From the NCBI GenBank assembly GCA_937928215.1, contig CALFWL010000058.1, positions 1 to 42,751 on the forward strand: DNA of 42,751 bases, read 5' to 3'. The position numbers and the translations under genes were made by a program. Position 1 is the first letter of the stretch; every line of letters starts with the position of its first letter. Under the pieces are notes generated by a model. That model had not been told where the DNA came from. It saw only the letters and a list, made by a program, of their open reading frames with translations, and ran no database searches. This document shows, piece by piece, positions 8,964 through 19,271 of the stretch. Origin of the DNA: an uncultured Pirellulaceae bacterium. GTDB lineage: Bacteria > Planctomycetota > Planctomycetia > Pirellulales > Pirellulaceae.

Positions 8964-10403
8964 ATGTCACTAGGTTTAGCTAACAACGTCGGAGCGCTAA
9001 ACGCGCAACACAATTTGACCCGTTCAACAAGCAAGCTCAATACTTCGATCGAGCGTTTGTCATCGGGTTTCAAAGTCAATCGAGGTGCAGATGGTCCTGC
9101 AGCGCTTGTCATTTCAGAAAAGCAACGTGCTCAGATTTCCGGCTTGCGGGCCGCAATCGATAACACGGAGAAAGCCGTTTCGGTCGTTCAAACTGCCGAA
9201 GGTGCTTTAAACGAGATCAACAGTCTGCTGGTCAAGGCTCGAAGTCTTGCCATCGACTCCGCAAACTCTGGCGTGAACGATGAAGATGCGTTGGCCGCCA
9301 ACCAAGCGGAAATCGCAAACGCGGTGGATACGATCAACCGGATCGCCAACAACACTCAGTTTGGCGAAAAGAAGTTGCTTGACGGCACGTCAGGGATCAG
9401 TGGTTCTGCAACTGATGCGGATGTCACATTTCAGAAGGCCACTTCCAATACCTCCCCCGGAACGTACGCAGTTGAAGTTACGACTGCTGCGGAGTCTGCG
9501 GAAACCAGTGCGGGTGCAGCTCAAACTGGAACGCTGGCCAACGCGGAAGTTTTGACGATCAACGGCACTAACATCACCTTGAACGCTGGTTTAACTCAGG
9601 ATCAAGTGGTTAGTCGAATCAACGAATTCTCGGATCAAACCGGTGTGATCGCTGAAGATGATCCAGCTGATGCAACGACCACTCGGCTGCGAACCAGTCA
9701 GTTTGGTTCAGACGCATCGATTGATGTTGTTTCCGACACGGCAGCTGGTGGAGCTGGAACTACTTCTGGTTTCGGAAGTTCGACTACCAGCGTGACTGGT
9801 ACGGATATCGCGGGCACAATCGGTGGAAACGCAGCCACAGGTAAAGGTCGTGTGCTGACCGGAACTGCTGGACTGTCGGAAGGTGTTCAGTTGCAGGTTG
9901 CCGTGGATGCGGCCGATGCAACGACCACCGTCGGTGGCACCGGTGACACCTCACAGGGAGATGTCTCCGTCACCAGCAATGCTTTGGTCTTTCAGATTGG
10001 AGCTAACAAAGGTCAAACGGTTTCTATCGCAATCGATTCAGTTGCCGCAACTGGCTTGGGCACGGGCGTTGCCGACAACAGTTTCAGTAGTCTGAACGAT
10101 ATCGATGTCACGTCGGCAGCGAATGCTCAGGACACTTTGGGAATCATCGATTCAGCAATCGACGAAATCTCAAACTTGCGAGGTACCCTGGGTGCATTTC
10201 AGGGAAACACTCTGGAGTCAACCGCTAACAATTTGCGAACCACTTTGGAAAACACCGTCAACGCCGAGTCCGTCATTCGTGACACCGACTTCGCCGAGGA
10301 GATTTCCAACTTTACCAATAGCCAAGTCCTTGTTCAGGCCGGCACATCCGTCTTGTCGAGTGCGAACCAGTCTTCTCAGCTAATCCTGTCACTGCTTGGA
10401 TAA
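8964..10403 (+). CDS. fliC: Flagellin
   Basis: Canonical D0/D1 N-terminus 'MSLGLANNVGALNAQHNLTRSTSKLNTSIERLSSGFKVNRGADGPAALVISEKQRAQISGL' and C-terminus 'ESVIRDTDFAEEISNFTNSQVLVQAGTSVLSSANQSSQLILSLLG'. GGAG RBS upstream. Confidence 0.97.
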   Translation: MSLGLANNVGALNAQHNLTRSTSKLNTSIERLSSGFKVNRGADGPAALVISEKQRAQISGLRAAIDNTEKAVSVVQTAEGALNEINSLLVKARSLAIDSANSGVNDEDALAANQAEIANAVDTINRIANNTQFGEKKLLDGTSGISGSATDADVTFQKATSNTSPGTYAVEVTTAAESAETSAGAAQTGTLANAEVLTINGTNITLNAGLTQDQVVSRINEFSDQTGVIAEDDPADATTTRLRTSQFGSDASIDVVSDTAAGGAGTTSGFGSSTTSVTGTDIAGTIGGNAATGKGRVLTGTAGLSEGVQLQVAVDAADATTTVGGTGDTSQGDVSVTSNALVFQIGANKGQTVSIAIDSVAATGLGTGVADNSFSSLNDIDVTSAANAQDTLGIIDSAIDEISNLRGTLGAFQGNTLESTANNLRTTLENTVNAESVIRDTDFAEEISNFTNSQVLVQAGTSVLSSANQSSQLILSLLG

Positions 10404-10440
10404 TCCCGAGAGACCCTTATCTACGTTCGCAAATCCGATC

Positions 10441-10477
10441 GGCGGAAGAGGCTTGAACACCTCTTTCGCCATTTTTT
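10441..10477 (+). terminator. Rho-independent terminator downstream of fliC
   Basis: GGCGGAAGAGG-CTTGAACA-CCTCTTTCGCC: 11-bp stem with one G-T wobble, followed by ATTTTTT; located 37 bp after the fliC stop. Confidence 0.85.
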
Positions 10478-10547
10478 GGGCTGGACATTAAGGCTTTGTC
10501 ACATTGCACCCGTGCTTTGTTTTTTGTAATTCAGGAGTCCACCAACG

Positions 10548-12557
10548 ATGTTCTCAATTGACGGATTGGTCAGTGGCCTGGACACAACATCGATTATTGA
10601 TGGATTGGTATCGTTGCAAGCGTCTCAGGTCGACCGACTTAATGGCAAGAAAAACGATATCATCACACAGCAAACGGCCTTCAAGGGAATTGAAGCACGG
10701 CTGCTTAATTTCCGCGGTGCGCTCACAAAGCTAAACCGAACCGCGGGCTCTGTTTTCGAAGGAAGCACTGGTTCGTCAAGCAACGAAGATGTGCTTACGG
10801 TCAATGCCAGTGACAATGCAGCCGAAGGTATTTACTCCGTCCGGGTCACATCGCTCGCAAAAGCGCAGCAACTGGGCTCCCAGGGTTTCACCAGTTCCGC
10901 GGCGACCATTTCACAGGGAACAATTTCGTTTCAAGTCGGTAGTCGAGAATCAACCGAGATCACAATCGACTCCACCAACAACAGCGTCGAAGGTCTGGTC
11001 GGAGCCATCAATACCCAATCGGATGACGTTTACGCGTCCATCGTGCGTGATCAGGCCAGCAACTCAGACCGAATTCTGTTGACCTCTCGTCATTCTGGCG
11101 AAGCCAACGAAATTACGACTACCAACAATCTAGCCGCGACATCTGGAGCGGAGGTGCGTCCGGATTTCAGCGGGCCTGCGGTTCAGGAAGCGACCAACGC
11201 GACTCTCCAACTGGGCTCGGGGCCCGGAGCGATTTTGGCGGAATACGATTCCAATGAAGTCGAAGGGTTGATTGAAAATGTCACTCTGAATCTGACTTCG
11301 GTCGACCTTGATAACGACGTTACGATTAACATCCAGCACGACAACGAGGGGCCTGCTGACGCCATTCAGGAGTTTTTCGAGGCATACAATGAACTGGTCG
11401 ACTTCATTGACGAACAAACTAGCTTCAATTCCGAGACAGGCGAGGGCAGCCCTCTAATCGGGAATCGGAACATCACGAACTTGAAAAACCGGCTGGGCGA
11501 GCTGGTAACCGATGCGGTGCCGGGGCTCGATAACAGTTTGAATCGATTGTCGCAGATTGGTCTGGATATTGATAATCGAGGAAAATTGACCTTTGACTCG
11601 GCTCAGTTGGACAAGGTACTCAATGGCGAAGTGGAAGGTGTCGATCGAAGCGACGTTAAACGACTGTTTGGCTTGGGCGGAGCTAGTGACACTGCTGGAA
11701 TTGAATTCATCCTTGGCAGTACCCGGACCAATGCTTCGGCGGGCACGATCGAAGTTGACATTTCACAGGTCGCTCAACGAGGCACCGTGACCGCCAGCAA
11801 TGCTGCGGCAAATGGGCCGTTGGATTTAGCGAATGAGACCGTCACAATCGACGACACCAGCAATGAGTTGACTTTCACGATCGACGGGCAAGCCACCGAA
11901 ACATTGACGCTGACCAATGGCACGTATACCCGGCAGGAAATCGTAGATCATCTTCAGGCGGTCATCGGGGCTTCTTCTGTGGCCTCTGCTCAGAATTTGA
12001 CCGTTTCGCTGAACGTCGACAAGATTCAATTAACATCCGGCAGCTATGGTTCTAACTCCAGCGTCGGCGGATTTGCAGGATCGGCCGCAGCAGCGTTGGG
12101 GTTCACAGGTTCTGAATCGGGGCAGGGAACCGATGTCGTGGGTAAGTTCATCGTGGATGGAGTCGTCGAGGCTGCGACCGGCACGGGCAGGGTTCTGATT
12201 GGTGATTCTGAAAATGAAAATACGGCTGACTTGCAGTTGAGAGTCACACTCGATTCTTCCGCCGTCACCAGCGGTGTAGAGGGCGAGATCACCCTGAGTC
12301 GTGGAGTCACGTCGCGGATGGATCAGTATTTCGCTGATTTACTGGATCCCGTCGGAGGCACGTTGACGACGGCGTCCGAAGACTTTGACCTTCGCATCGA
12401 ATCACTAGATTCATCAATCGAACGAGTCAACGCGATCAGCGAAGCAAAAACTCAATACCTGATTGAACAGTTTGCCGCACTTGAACGTGTGCTCAGCGAC
12501 CTACAGGGAACCAGTAGTTTCCTGAGTAGTCAATTGGCATCGATCGGCGGCAATTAA
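10548..12557 (+). CDS. fliD: Flagellar hook-associated protein 2 (filament cap, FliD)
   Basis: N-terminus 'SIDGLVSGLDTTSIIDGLVSLQASQVDRLNGKK', FliD-type C-terminus with 'RIESLDSSIERVN...YLIEQFAALERVLSDLQGTSSFLSSQL'; GGAG RBS. Confidence 0.95.
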   Translation: MFSIDGLVSGLDTTSIIDGLVSLQASQVDRLNGKKNDIITQQTAFKGIEARLLNFRGALTKLNRTAGSVFEGSTGSSSNEDVLTVNASDNAAEGIYSVRVTSLAKAQQLGSQGFTSSAATISQGTISFQVGSRESTEITIDSTNNSVEGLVGAINTQSDDVYASIVRDQASNSDRILLTSRHSGEANEITTTNNLAATSGAEVRPDFSGPAVQEATNATLQLGSGPGAILAEYDSNEVEGLIENVTLNLTSVDLDNDVTINIQHDNEGPADAIQEFFEAYNELVDFIDEQTSFNSETGEGSPLIGNRNITNLKNRLGELVTDAVPGLDNSLNRLSQIGLDIDNRGKLTFDSAQLDKVLNGEVEGVDRSDVKRLFGLGGASDTAGIEFILGSTRTNASAGTIEVDISQVAQRGTVTASNAAANGPLDLANETVTIDDTSNELTFTIDGQATETLTLTNGTYTRQEIVDHLQAVIGASSVASAQNLTVSLNVDKIQLTSGSYGSNSSVGGFAGSAAAALGFTGSESGQGTDVVGKFIVDGVVEAATGTGRVLIGDSENENTADLQLRVTLDSSAVTSGVEGEITLSRGVTSRMDQYFADLLDPVGGTLTTASEDFDLRIESLDSSIERVNAISEAKTQYLIEQFAALERVLSDLQGTSSFLSSQLASIGGN

Positions 12558-12655
12558 CGCTGACAACGATGCTTGTACACTGTCTCGGCGTGAAGCTGAG
12601 CGACTGACTTTCAAGTGATCTTCCACAAATCGATTTCTATGGGTTCCTCAATTTC

Positions 12656-13066
12656 ATGAACGCTTACAAGAAGTACTCAATCGAAAATCAGCTTTCCGGA
12701 TGGACCAGAATCGACATGCTGCTGGCGTTGTATGATCGCGCGATCAACGAAATTGCCGCCGCTCAAAACGCCAGTCGTGTGGGAGACTCAGGGCTGATGG
12801 CCGAGAAAATGATTGACGTCAATCGGCTGTTGCTGGCGTTGCATAGCGGTCTGAACACCGAAGAATACCCTTTGGCAGTCGACATTGCTCGGCTTCTGAA
12901 CTTCGTGATGCTGCGACTGGGACAACAAAATTTTTCCGAAGCCATTCATTTTTTGAGCAAGCTGAAATCGAGCTACGAATTGATTCGAGACGAGGCCAAT
13001 TCGCTAGAAAAGCAAGGCAAATTTTCAACCTTGGATACCCCGTCCGGCTTGAATACAGTCGCCTGA
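12656..13066 (+). CDS. fliS: Flagellar export chaperone FliS
   Basis: 'MNAYKKYSIENQLSGWTRIDMLLALYDRAINEIAAAQ' is FliS-like; directly downstream of fliD. Confidence 0.9.
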   Translation: MNAYKKYSIENQLSGWTRIDMLLALYDRAINEIAAAQNASRVGDSGLMAEKMIDVNRLLLALHSGLNTEEYPLAVDIARLLNFVMLRLGQQNFSEAIHFLSKLKSSYELIRDEANSLEKQGKFSTLDTPSGLNTVA

Positions 13067-13109
13067 GTTCACGTCAACTGGCAGTATATTTGCGGGGATG
13101 TTTCTCTGA

Positions 13110-13155
13110 ATCGCGGCAACAAGACTGGCATACGGACGGCCTCTGTTGCCGCGAT
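13110..13155. terminator. Perfect 12-bp inverted repeat between convergent fliS and corC-like genes; possible bidirectional terminator
   Basis: ATCGCGGCAACA (13110-13121) / TGTTGCCGCGAT (13144-13155) with a 22-nt loop. No canonical U-tract on either strand. Confidence 0.55.
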
Positions 13156-13190
13156 ATATATTGCGCGAAGATTCTTTCCGTTGCCCAAAA

Positions 13191-14480
13191 TCAGGATTTC
13201 CCGAATTCCGATTCGTCCTTGACGCGGATGCGAATTTTTTGAACTTGGCGGCGATTGGCGGACACAATCTCAAGATCAAAACGCGGCAACGAAAGCGTAT
13301 GACCGGGTCGCGGAACCTCGTTCAGTTCGTGCAGGATCAATCCCGCCAGCGTGTCGAAGTCTTCATCCTCGGGAAGGTCCAATCCGAATTCTTGGTTCAG
13401 GCGACTCACGTGGACAGAACCCGACACTTCGGCGACGCCGCGTTGCAGCACATTGATGTCAACGTCTCGGGCCGTATCCGTTTCGTCCTCGATCTCGCCG
13501 ACAATTTCCTCCAGCACGTCTTCAATGGTCACGACTCCCGCGACACCACCATATTCATCCTGAACAACAGCCAGGTGAGTTCGGCCGCGTAGGAATTGCT
13601 TCAACATGGCAGCCAAATTTTTCGTTTCGGGCACGAACAGCGGGGCACGCAACAGTTTCTTCAGTGGTTTTCGTTTTGATTCACTACGTAGAGACTCTCG
13701 CAACAAATCCTTCGCAAAAAGAAGCCCGACAATCTGATCGAGTTTCTTGTCGTAGATTGGGATTCGCGTTCTTCCTGAATCGACGACGTGTTCGACCGCG
13801 TCGTGCCAGCTGGTCGACATTTCCAACGCGTCGATTTTTGAACGCGGCGTCATCACCATGGCGACGTCTTGATCGTCCAACTCCATGACGCCTTCAATCA
13901 TTTCGCGAGCATCGGACTGAAGAAATCCATCATGCTGCCCCTCTGAAACCATCGACAGGATTTCGTCCTCGAACGCTTCCTCTTCGTCTTCCTCGGCTTC
14001 ATCGTGCCCGCTGGCTCGACGAAAAAGGTTGGAAACCAACTGCCCCACCAGTAGCAGCGGCCACGCCAGCGAAGAAACCACCCACCACCATCGCCACGTG
14101 CGAGCCAGAAATCGCGTCGAGCTGAGCGTTGCGATCGCCCACGGAATCCAGCTGCCCGTCAAGACAAAACTGAGCGCGACGAGCGTAATCAGCGAAAGCG
14201 TCTCGCTGAACTTCAATTCCAGAGGATCACGATTGCCCAAGAGAATGCCGATCAGACCGACAGCCCCGACCCCCGCCGAAAGCATTTGAAGAATGTGAGC
14301 CCCGAGGCTCAACTGTTCACGCTGATCGAAAATCTTGCTGAACAAAGCTGGCCGGTTACGTTGTTTGCAATACTCTTCCAAGTCGTGCCACGCAACCTCG
14401 TTAAGCGCGATAACGGCGGTCGCCGCGAAGGTGGTCAGTGCGAATCCAAGGATCGCCATGCAGGAAAACCAGAGAATCAT
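13191..14480 (-). CDS. CNNM/CBS-domain transporter-associated protein (CorC/HlyC family)
   Basis: DUF21-like TM N-terminus, CBS pair ('VMTPRSKIDALEMSTSWHDAVEHVVDSGRTRIPIYDKKLDQIVGLLFAKDLL', 'HLAVVQDEYGGVAGVVTIEDVLEEIVGEIEDE') and CorC_HlyC C-terminal domain. Confidence 0.93.
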   Translation of the reverse strand: MILWFSCMAILGFALTTFAATAVIALNEVAWHDLEEYCKQRNRPALFSKIFDQREQLSLGAHILQMLSAGVGAVGLIGILLGNRDPLELKFSETLSLITLVALSFVLTGSWIPWAIATLSSTRFLARTWRWWWVVSSLAWPLLLVGQLVSNLFRRASGHDEAEEDEEEAFEDEILSMVSEGQHDGFLQSDAREMIEGVMELDDQDVAMVMTPRSKIDALEMSTSWHDAVEHVVDSGRTRIPIYDKKLDQIVGLLFAKDLLRESLRSESKRKPLKKLLRAPLFVPETKNLAAMLKQFLRGRTHLAVVQDEYGGVAGVVTIEDVLEEIVGEIEDETDTARDVDINVLQRGVAEVSGSVHVSRLNQEFGLDLPEDEDFDTLAGLILHELNEVPRPGHTLSLPRFDLEIVSANRRQVQKIRIRVKDESEFGKS

Positions 14481-14953
14481 ACGTTCCGTTCCTGCTGTTG
14501 CGACGAGATCGAAATTGGATATCCGAACCGAGCCATGTACTTCGTCTCGGCAGATCGCATCTCAAGGATCGCTGCTGGATCTTTGTCGTCGTAACCCACC
14601 AGATGCAAAGTCCCATGGACAACGTACAGCATCAACTCGGCTTCGAAGCTCCAGTTGGCTTCGACCGCTTCTCGGGCTGCCGTGTCCGTACTGACAATCA
14701 GTTGCCCATCCATTCGGCCGAGCGACTCGTCCTCATCCAGCACGAAACTGATCACGTCGGTTTCGTAGTCATGATTCAGGTACTGCTTGTTCAGCTTTCG
14801 AATCGCCGAGTCATCGACCATCGCGATGCTCAGCTCTCCTTGAGTGATTCCATGATCGTCCATAATCTGCCAAGCAGCCATCGCGAGCGCTTTTTCATCG
14901 ACGGACTTTGCCTGTTGATTACAGGTTTCGACAGTAAGTTGATTTGCGTCCAA
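14477..14953 (-). CDS. ybeY: Endoribonuclease YbeY (rRNA maturation factor)
   Basis: 'YETDVISFVLDEDE' and 'HGTLHLVGYDD'; conserved neighbourhood with phoH and pgpH; 4-bp overlap with the CorC-like gene. Confidence 0.9.
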   Translation of the reverse strand: MDANQLTVETCNQQAKSVDEKALAMAAWQIMDDHGITQGELSIAMVDDSAIRKLNKQYLNHDYETDVISFVLDEDESLGRMDGQLIVSTDTAAREAVEANWSFEAELMLYVVHGTLHLVGYDDKDPAAILEMRSAETKYMARFGYPISISSQQQERNV

Positions 14954-14959
14954 TAACGT

Positions 14960-17278
14960 TCAGGCCGATTGCTGTTCCGGATATTTCACGCGAGCATGAT
15001 ACGTCGCATTGAGCGATTTTGTCAGGCTGTCTTGGATGGATCGAAGTTGCCCGATCGTGATGGCACACTCATCGAACTGTCCGTCGTCGAATTTCTTGCT
15101 GGCAATCGACTCGACGAGATTTTCGATTCTTGAAGGCGTCGGTTCCCGCAAGGTGCGACTGGCGCTTTCCACCGCGTCGGCCAGCATCATGACGGCTGCC
15201 TCGGGCGTTTGCGGGCGAGGACCGGGATAGCGGAAATCCGCTTCATCCAAGGGAGCGGGGTTGTCATTATCGTCCGAAACCGCCGCCTGCTCGGAAGCTC
15301 GACGGTAGAAATACTCGACCAATGTTGTTCCATGATGTTGCTCGATCAAGTCGATCACTCGTTTCGGAAGCCGATGTTTACGAGCGATCTCGGCGCCGTC
15401 TTTTACGTGGGCAATGATCACAAGGGTGCTCATGGTAGGCACAAGATCGTCGTGCTTGTTGATTCCTGAATCTTGGTTCTCGATGAAATACTCAGGCTTG
15501 CGAAGTTTCCCGACATCGTGAAAGTAGGCGGCGACTCGACATAGCAATCCGTTGGCACCAATCGCATCGGCTGCGGATTCGCTCATCGAGGCCACGTTGA
15601 TGCTGTGGTTATAAGTTCCAGGAGCTCGCTGGACCAGCTCCTTCAACAGTGGATGGTTGGCATCGGTCAGCTCCAACAAGCTGATGTCGGTTTGAAAGTC
15701 AAACAAGCGTTCGAAAAACGGCAATAGAACGGTCATGACTCCGCCTGCAAACGCGGCGCCTCCTGCGAACCAGAGCGCGTTGGTCAGCAATGACAACGTC
15801 AATGGTTGCCCCAGCATGTATTGAACGCCAATCACCGTCGGAAACACGATCGAGGCGGAGATCATTCCAACGCTAACCAGTTTCGTGCGACTGCGAATCG
15901 TTCGACACAGCAAAGCGGCGGAAGAGGAAGCGGCTGTCAGCGTGACGAATTCTCCCAGGTCATAACCATGAGTCACCGTAAACGCCAACGCCACTACCGC
16001 CCCCAAGATCAGAGCCAGTTCAATGTGATACGCGATCGCGATGGTCATAGCGAATAACGTGACGGGGATGATCTCCGCCCGCCAGTGAACATTGATTGCG
16101 GCGATCCAAGCAAAGACCAGAGTAACGGCAACCAAACCGTGCACAATCGCGTACAGCTTCAGATTGGCCAGCAGGTGATGGTCTCGATGATAAAGATATT
16201 GCGTAACTAGTCCAAACAGCGCGGCGAACATGCCCAGAAACAAAAACGACCTGACAACCCTCGCGAACGATGAACGGCTGGCCACAAAAGCGTCATGCTC
16301 GGCTCGCAACAATTCAATGTCATCGTCGTCCAGCGGAACGTTGGCTTCAATTCCCTGACGATCAAGATCGACTTTCATTTGTTCTAGGCGTTCCCCCGGT
16401 TGGTAGGTCCGCATCGCAAATTCGACGCTACTTTCTGCTTCGTCGGCCCCGCGTTTCGAATCAGTTCGATTGAACTCTAGTGTGGTCGGAATTTGTGGCT
16501 TCAACCAGTCGGTGATTCTCGCCGCGACGAACTCAGGTTCGTCAATCAATTCGGACTCACTGCGAATTTCTGTCAACAGCTGCTCATCGAGTTGATCGAG
16601 CACTTCTGCCTTACGGACATCGGCAACTTTCACTCGCCGTCGATTTTGAATCGCCCCCTTAGGATAAACTTCGATTTCCTCCATGCTGCCATCACCGACT
16701 TTGTGTTCGAGCGTTTCCAGCATTCCAAACTTGTCGATGTTGATGAATGCCTTGTCGAGTGCCCGTTTAAGCCCTTCCAGCGTTTCGTCGCGCTCGAGCG
16801 CTTGGCTAAATCGGTTGTACCAGTCCTCCGACGTAACGCCTTCCGCTTTGCCTAACGCTTCGTCGGAGACAAATTTTTTCCACACATTCGAATCAGGAAC
16901 TTCGTCGAACGATTTCTGTTTGACTTCGAAAACGTCATCGATCAACGCCTGTCGCATCTGCTCGATCGTCAACTGATCGTGTGAATACAAGCAAAGAAAA
17001 TTCCGCCGGGCTTCGTCGCGAAGATCGTCCGTCCGTTCGAAATCCTTAAACTCGAATTCCGTTCTTGCGTGCAAATCCCTCAGCGGAGCCTCACGGACGC
17101 GATACGAGAAAGGCGGCGACCAACCGAACATGACCACCCACAGCACGATCGCTGTCACCGCGCCGATGCCAACCCGAGCCCACACGTCGCCCCGTTGGAG
17201 AAACTCGGTCGCTCGCTTCAGTGGAGGCTTGGGTGCTGGAACCATCCAGCGATTACGATTGGATGTCGAATTCGACAT
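14960..17278 (-). CDS. pgpH: 7TM-HD family membrane phosphohydrolase (PgpH-like)
   Basis: N-terminal TM plus extracellular region, seven-TM block, C-terminal HD domain 'VAAYFHDVGKLRKPEYFIENQ...VIDLIEQHHGTTLVEYFY'. Confidence 0.9.
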   Translation of the reverse strand: MSNSTSNRNRWMVPAPKPPLKRATEFLQRGDVWARVGIGAVTAIVLWVVMFGWSPPFSYRVREAPLRDLHARTEFEFKDFERTDDLRDEARRNFLCLYSHDQLTIEQMRQALIDDVFEVKQKSFDEVPDSNVWKKFVSDEALGKAEGVTSEDWYNRFSQALERDETLEGLKRALDKAFINIDKFGMLETLEHKVGDGSMEEIEVYPKGAIQNRRRVKVADVRKAEVLDQLDEQLLTEIRSESELIDEPEFVAARITDWLKPQIPTTLEFNRTDSKRGADEAESSVEFAMRTYQPGERLEQMKVDLDRQGIEANVPLDDDDIELLRAEHDAFVASRSSFARVVRSFLFLGMFAALFGLVTQYLYHRDHHLLANLKLYAIVHGLVAVTLVFAWIAAINVHWRAEIIPVTLFAMTIAIAYHIELALILGAVVALAFTVTHGYDLGEFVTLTAASSSAALLCRTIRSRTKLVSVGMISASIVFPTVIGVQYMLGQPLTLSLLTNALWFAGGAAFAGGVMTVLLPFFERLFDFQTDISLLELTDANHPLLKELVQRAPGTYNHSINVASMSESAADAIGANGLLCRVAAYFHDVGKLRKPEYFIENQDSGINKHDDLVPTMSTLVIIAHVKDGAEIARKHRLPKRVIDLIEQHHGTTLVEYFYRRASEQAAVSDDNDNPAPLDEADFRYPGPRPQTPEAAVMMLADAVESASRTLREPTPSRIENLVESIASKKFDDGQFDECAITIGQLRSIQDSLTKSLNATYHARVKYPEQQSA

Positions 17279-17290
17279 GAGAATATTGAG

Positions 17291-18265
17291 TTACCTATTG
17301 TGGTTGCCTGAGGCATCCTGATTTGAGCCGACGGTGTCGTAGGCCTTCACGATCTCGGTGACCAACCGGTGACGAACGATGTCGTCGGCGGTCAGTCTAG
17401 CAATCGCAATGCCCTTGATTTTCTTCAGTCGGTTGAGCCCATCGATCAGACCGGATTGAGTCTGTGACGGCAGATCGGTCTGAGTCGGATCACCCGAAAC
17501 CACAATTTTCGAAGCCTCACCCATCCGCGTCAAGAACATCTTCATCTGCGAAATCGTGGTGTTCTGGGCTTCATCAAGAATAATGAACGATTCGTTCAGC
17601 GTTCGGCCTCGCATATAGGCCAGCGGGCAAACCTCGATCACGTCCCGTTCAATCAGCAACTGAACCTGATCGTAGCCAATCATCTCGTGGATCGCGTCGA
17701 GCAACGGACGAAGGTAGGGGTTGATTTTCGCTTGCAGGTCACCCGGAAGAAAACCAAGGCTCTCGCCCGCTTCGACCGCAGGACGCACCAGCACAATCTT
17801 TCTGACAACTCGATTCTTTAACGCTTCGACCGCCATCGCGACTGCCAAGTACGTTTTGCCTGAACCGGCTGGTCCAATCGCAAAGACAACATCCTTCGTT
17901 CGCATCGATTCCACATACTTTGCCTGTCCGGCAGTGCGGGGTCGAATTTCTTTGCCCACCTGCAGTGTTTCGATCGATGCGGTCCGTTGCGACGGAGCCG
18001 CTTCTCCCGTGATACGTGCAATGGTCTCGTTGAACAAGTCAGGCGTCAGGTTGCCGCGTTGTCGCACGATATCTGCAAGTTGCTCAACCGCTTCGGTCGC
18101 GCTGGCTACGGCGCTGGAGTCGTCGCCGCTGATTTTGACTTTGCCATCACGATGAGTGATGCTGACCTGAAATTTTTCACGAAGCCGTTTCAGGTGCTGA
18201 TCCTTGGCTCCGAACAAGGGAAGAACCAGCTTCGGTTCGACGGCAGAGATAGTTGCTTCGGTCAT
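17291..18265 (-). CDS. PhoH-like ATPase
   Basis: 'FAIGPAGSGKTYLAVAMAVEAL', 'LAYMRGRTLNESFIILDEAQNTTISQMKMFLTRMG', KH-like N-terminus. Confidence 0.95.
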   Translation of the reverse strand: MTEATISAVEPKLVLPLFGAKDQHLKRLREKFQVSITHRDGKVKISGDDSSAVASATEAVEQLADIVRQRGNLTPDLFNETIARITGEAAPSQRTASIETLQVGKEIRPRTAGQAKYVESMRTKDVVFAIGPAGSGKTYLAVAMAVEALKNRVVRKIVLVRPAVEAGESLGFLPGDLQAKINPYLRPLLDAIHEMIGYDQVQLLIERDVIEVCPLAYMRGRTLNESFIILDEAQNTTISQMKMFLTRMGEASKIVVSGDPTQTDLPSQTQSGLIDGLNRLKKIKGIAIARLTADDIVRHRLVTEIVKAYDTVGSNQDASGNHNR

Positions 18266-18642
18266 TAAATAGTGCGGCGGGATTCTCCGTCACATCCAGA
18301 ACCGGTAATTGAATTTCGACGTGAGGCCATCGCCTTATGTCGTGATGCACTGACAATCAGTCACACCAATTATATGCGAGTGTAGGTGACAAGTGACACT
18401 CCAATGGGTTCAGTAGCGTGTGTCAAAATGGTTATGCGGAATCTTTCTCAGTTGCTGTGCTCACAAGCGGTCTAATGGGCGCAATCTGGCCAATTTGAGC
18501 GTTTTTCGGCTAGCAGCCGGGACACTGAGATTGCCGTCAGCTCAAGATTTCCTGTAAAAACCGGGGCAGAACCTGCTCAGTCCGCACGAAAGTTCACGCG
18601 TGGCCCAAGAGGCGGTTCAATCCCATCGCCGCGAGCTGAAAA

Positions 18643-19191
18643 ATGAATCGCTTTCAAACTATCTGGTTACCAATTTTTTTGGCATGGTGTGCGGTTGCTG
18701 GACCTCCATTGGCAACCAGTAACGCTCAAGACGCCAACTTTCTGGATCAAGAGCTGACTCCAGAATTGATCGAGCAATACGAGCTGAAGCTGAACGCGAT
18801 TCTGAAAACTCGTACCGATCAGGAAAAAGTCTTCATCGCCCAGTTGGTCGCCAATATGAAAACAGGAGCCGTGCCAATCAAACTGGTTTCTACCAGCTTC
18901 AAGTGGGTGCAGCAGAACCGTCCGAAAAGCAATTATCCATTTATCTACTTCGAAAAAGTCTTACGACTACAAGCGGACAAAATCGGAGTTGCCGACGCCA
19001 TTCCCCCGTTTGATTTCGAGGTATTCCGATCGTCTGGCCAGCGTGAACTTGGGCAACAGTTGGACGCTGGCCAACAAACCGATCTACAGAATCAATCGTT
19101 GTTCGAAACCGCTCGCACCCGCATCGGGCGATTGTTTCGACGCTTTCCGGGTGGGTCAAAATTTGCCGACGGAGCCACCAGTTCCCCATAG
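18643..19191 (+). CDS. Hypothetical exported protein
   Basis: Signal-peptide-like N-terminus 'FQTIWLPIFLAWCAVAGPPLATSNAQD'; no recognised family. Confidence 0.6.
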   Translation: MNRFQTIWLPIFLAWCAVAGPPLATSNAQDANFLDQELTPELIEQYELKLNAILKTRTDQEKVFIAQLVANMKTGAVPIKLVSTSFKWVQQNRPKSNYPFIYFEKVLRLQADKIGVADAIPPFDFEVFRSSGQRELGQQLDAGQQTDLQNQSLFETARTRIGRLFRRFPGGSKFADGATSSP

Positions 19192-19271
19192 CCAATGTCG
19201 CCAGACTTCACAGAGCCCGTGACCAAAAGTGCGACCGCGGAGCGCCCACGAGTCCAGCCGTTTTCACGGAG

